A DNA stretch of 64,000 nt from Oenanthe sinensis (Eukaryota > Streptophyta > Magnoliopsida > Apiales > Apiaceae): positions 66,093,501 to 66,157,500 of the forward strand of contig CM053810.1 in assembly GCA_028671895.1 (NCBI GenBank). The letters run 5' to 3'. Both the position numbers and the translations under genes were made by a program. Below are positions 63,867 to 64,000 of the stretch, piece after piece. The first letter of the stretch is position 1. Each line of letters begins with the position of its first letter. The notes under the pieces were generated by a model. It ran no database searches. It was not told the DNA's origin and saw nothing but the letters and a program-made list of their open reading frames with translations.

Positions 63867-64000
63867 CAAGGGAGTGAGGAGATGTGCTGAATTTAGAGAA
63901 TATTTGTAATTTCTAATATATATTATTTTATAACAAATTAGTGGGGGGAAATGCGCTTCGCGGCGGCCTCATAATAAATTTTAAGTTTATTAAAAGTTTT

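Noticed and set aside
1..64000. CRISPR arrays, operons or bacterial-type defence genes
   Set aside because: All genes are spliced plant genes; no regularly spaced repeats with unique spacers were seen.

Overview
This is a window of plant nuclear DNA. The introns are GT-AG, the intergenic space is very AT-rich, and the encoded proteins (TRRAP/Tra1, a group IV CDPK, APE2 with a GRF finger, RING-H2) match eudicot families closely. The transposable elements (tRNA-derived SINEs, Stowaway and hAT MITEs, small Helitrons, a solo LTR) fit a eudicot. The species cannot be fixed from the sequence alone.

Layout. Positions 1-3,977 (+) hold the last seven exons of a TRRAP/Tra1-like gene whose 5' part lies outside the window. 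Positions 9,796-38,143 (+) hold a complete second TRRAP/Tra1 gene in 35 exons, which I add up to 3,900 codons plus stop. The two are head-to-tail tandem paralogues with matching intron positions over the shared C-terminal region. Positions 45,939-47,108 (-) hold a three-exon gene for a small acidic protein of unknown name, with a destruction-box motif and mitosis-type MSA promoter elements. Positions 48,967-54,197 (+) hold a 12-exon calcium-dependent protein kinase of the CPK16/18/28 clade (540 aa). Positions 55,379-59,940 (+) hold a 10-exon APE2-type AP endonuclease (621 aa) with a PIP box and a GRF zinc finger. Positions 60,672-61,097 (+) hold a single-exon RING-H2 protein.

The space between and inside genes is filled with recognisable short mobile elements, several with intact target-site duplications: two SINEs, two simple Stowaway MITEs and a third one split by a Helitron, an inverted relative of that Helitron at 6.7-7.7 kb, a second Helitron-like pair at 38.9-39.5 and 41.3-42.2 kb, a 1,969-bp solo LTR with a perfect 5-bp duplication, and two hAT-like elements with perfect 8-bp duplications. 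Long poly-C tracts interrupt introns of the TRRAP and CDPK genes.

The genes are not an operon. Shared themes are chromatin and transcription (TRRAP), DNA repair (APE2), calcium signalling (CDPK) and ubiquitin-dependent turnover (the RING protein and the putative APC/C substrate). I see no wholly new system. The most interesting biology is the putative mitotic acidic protein and the tandem TRRAP pair. The most interesting genome structure is the nested Helitron-in-MITE.
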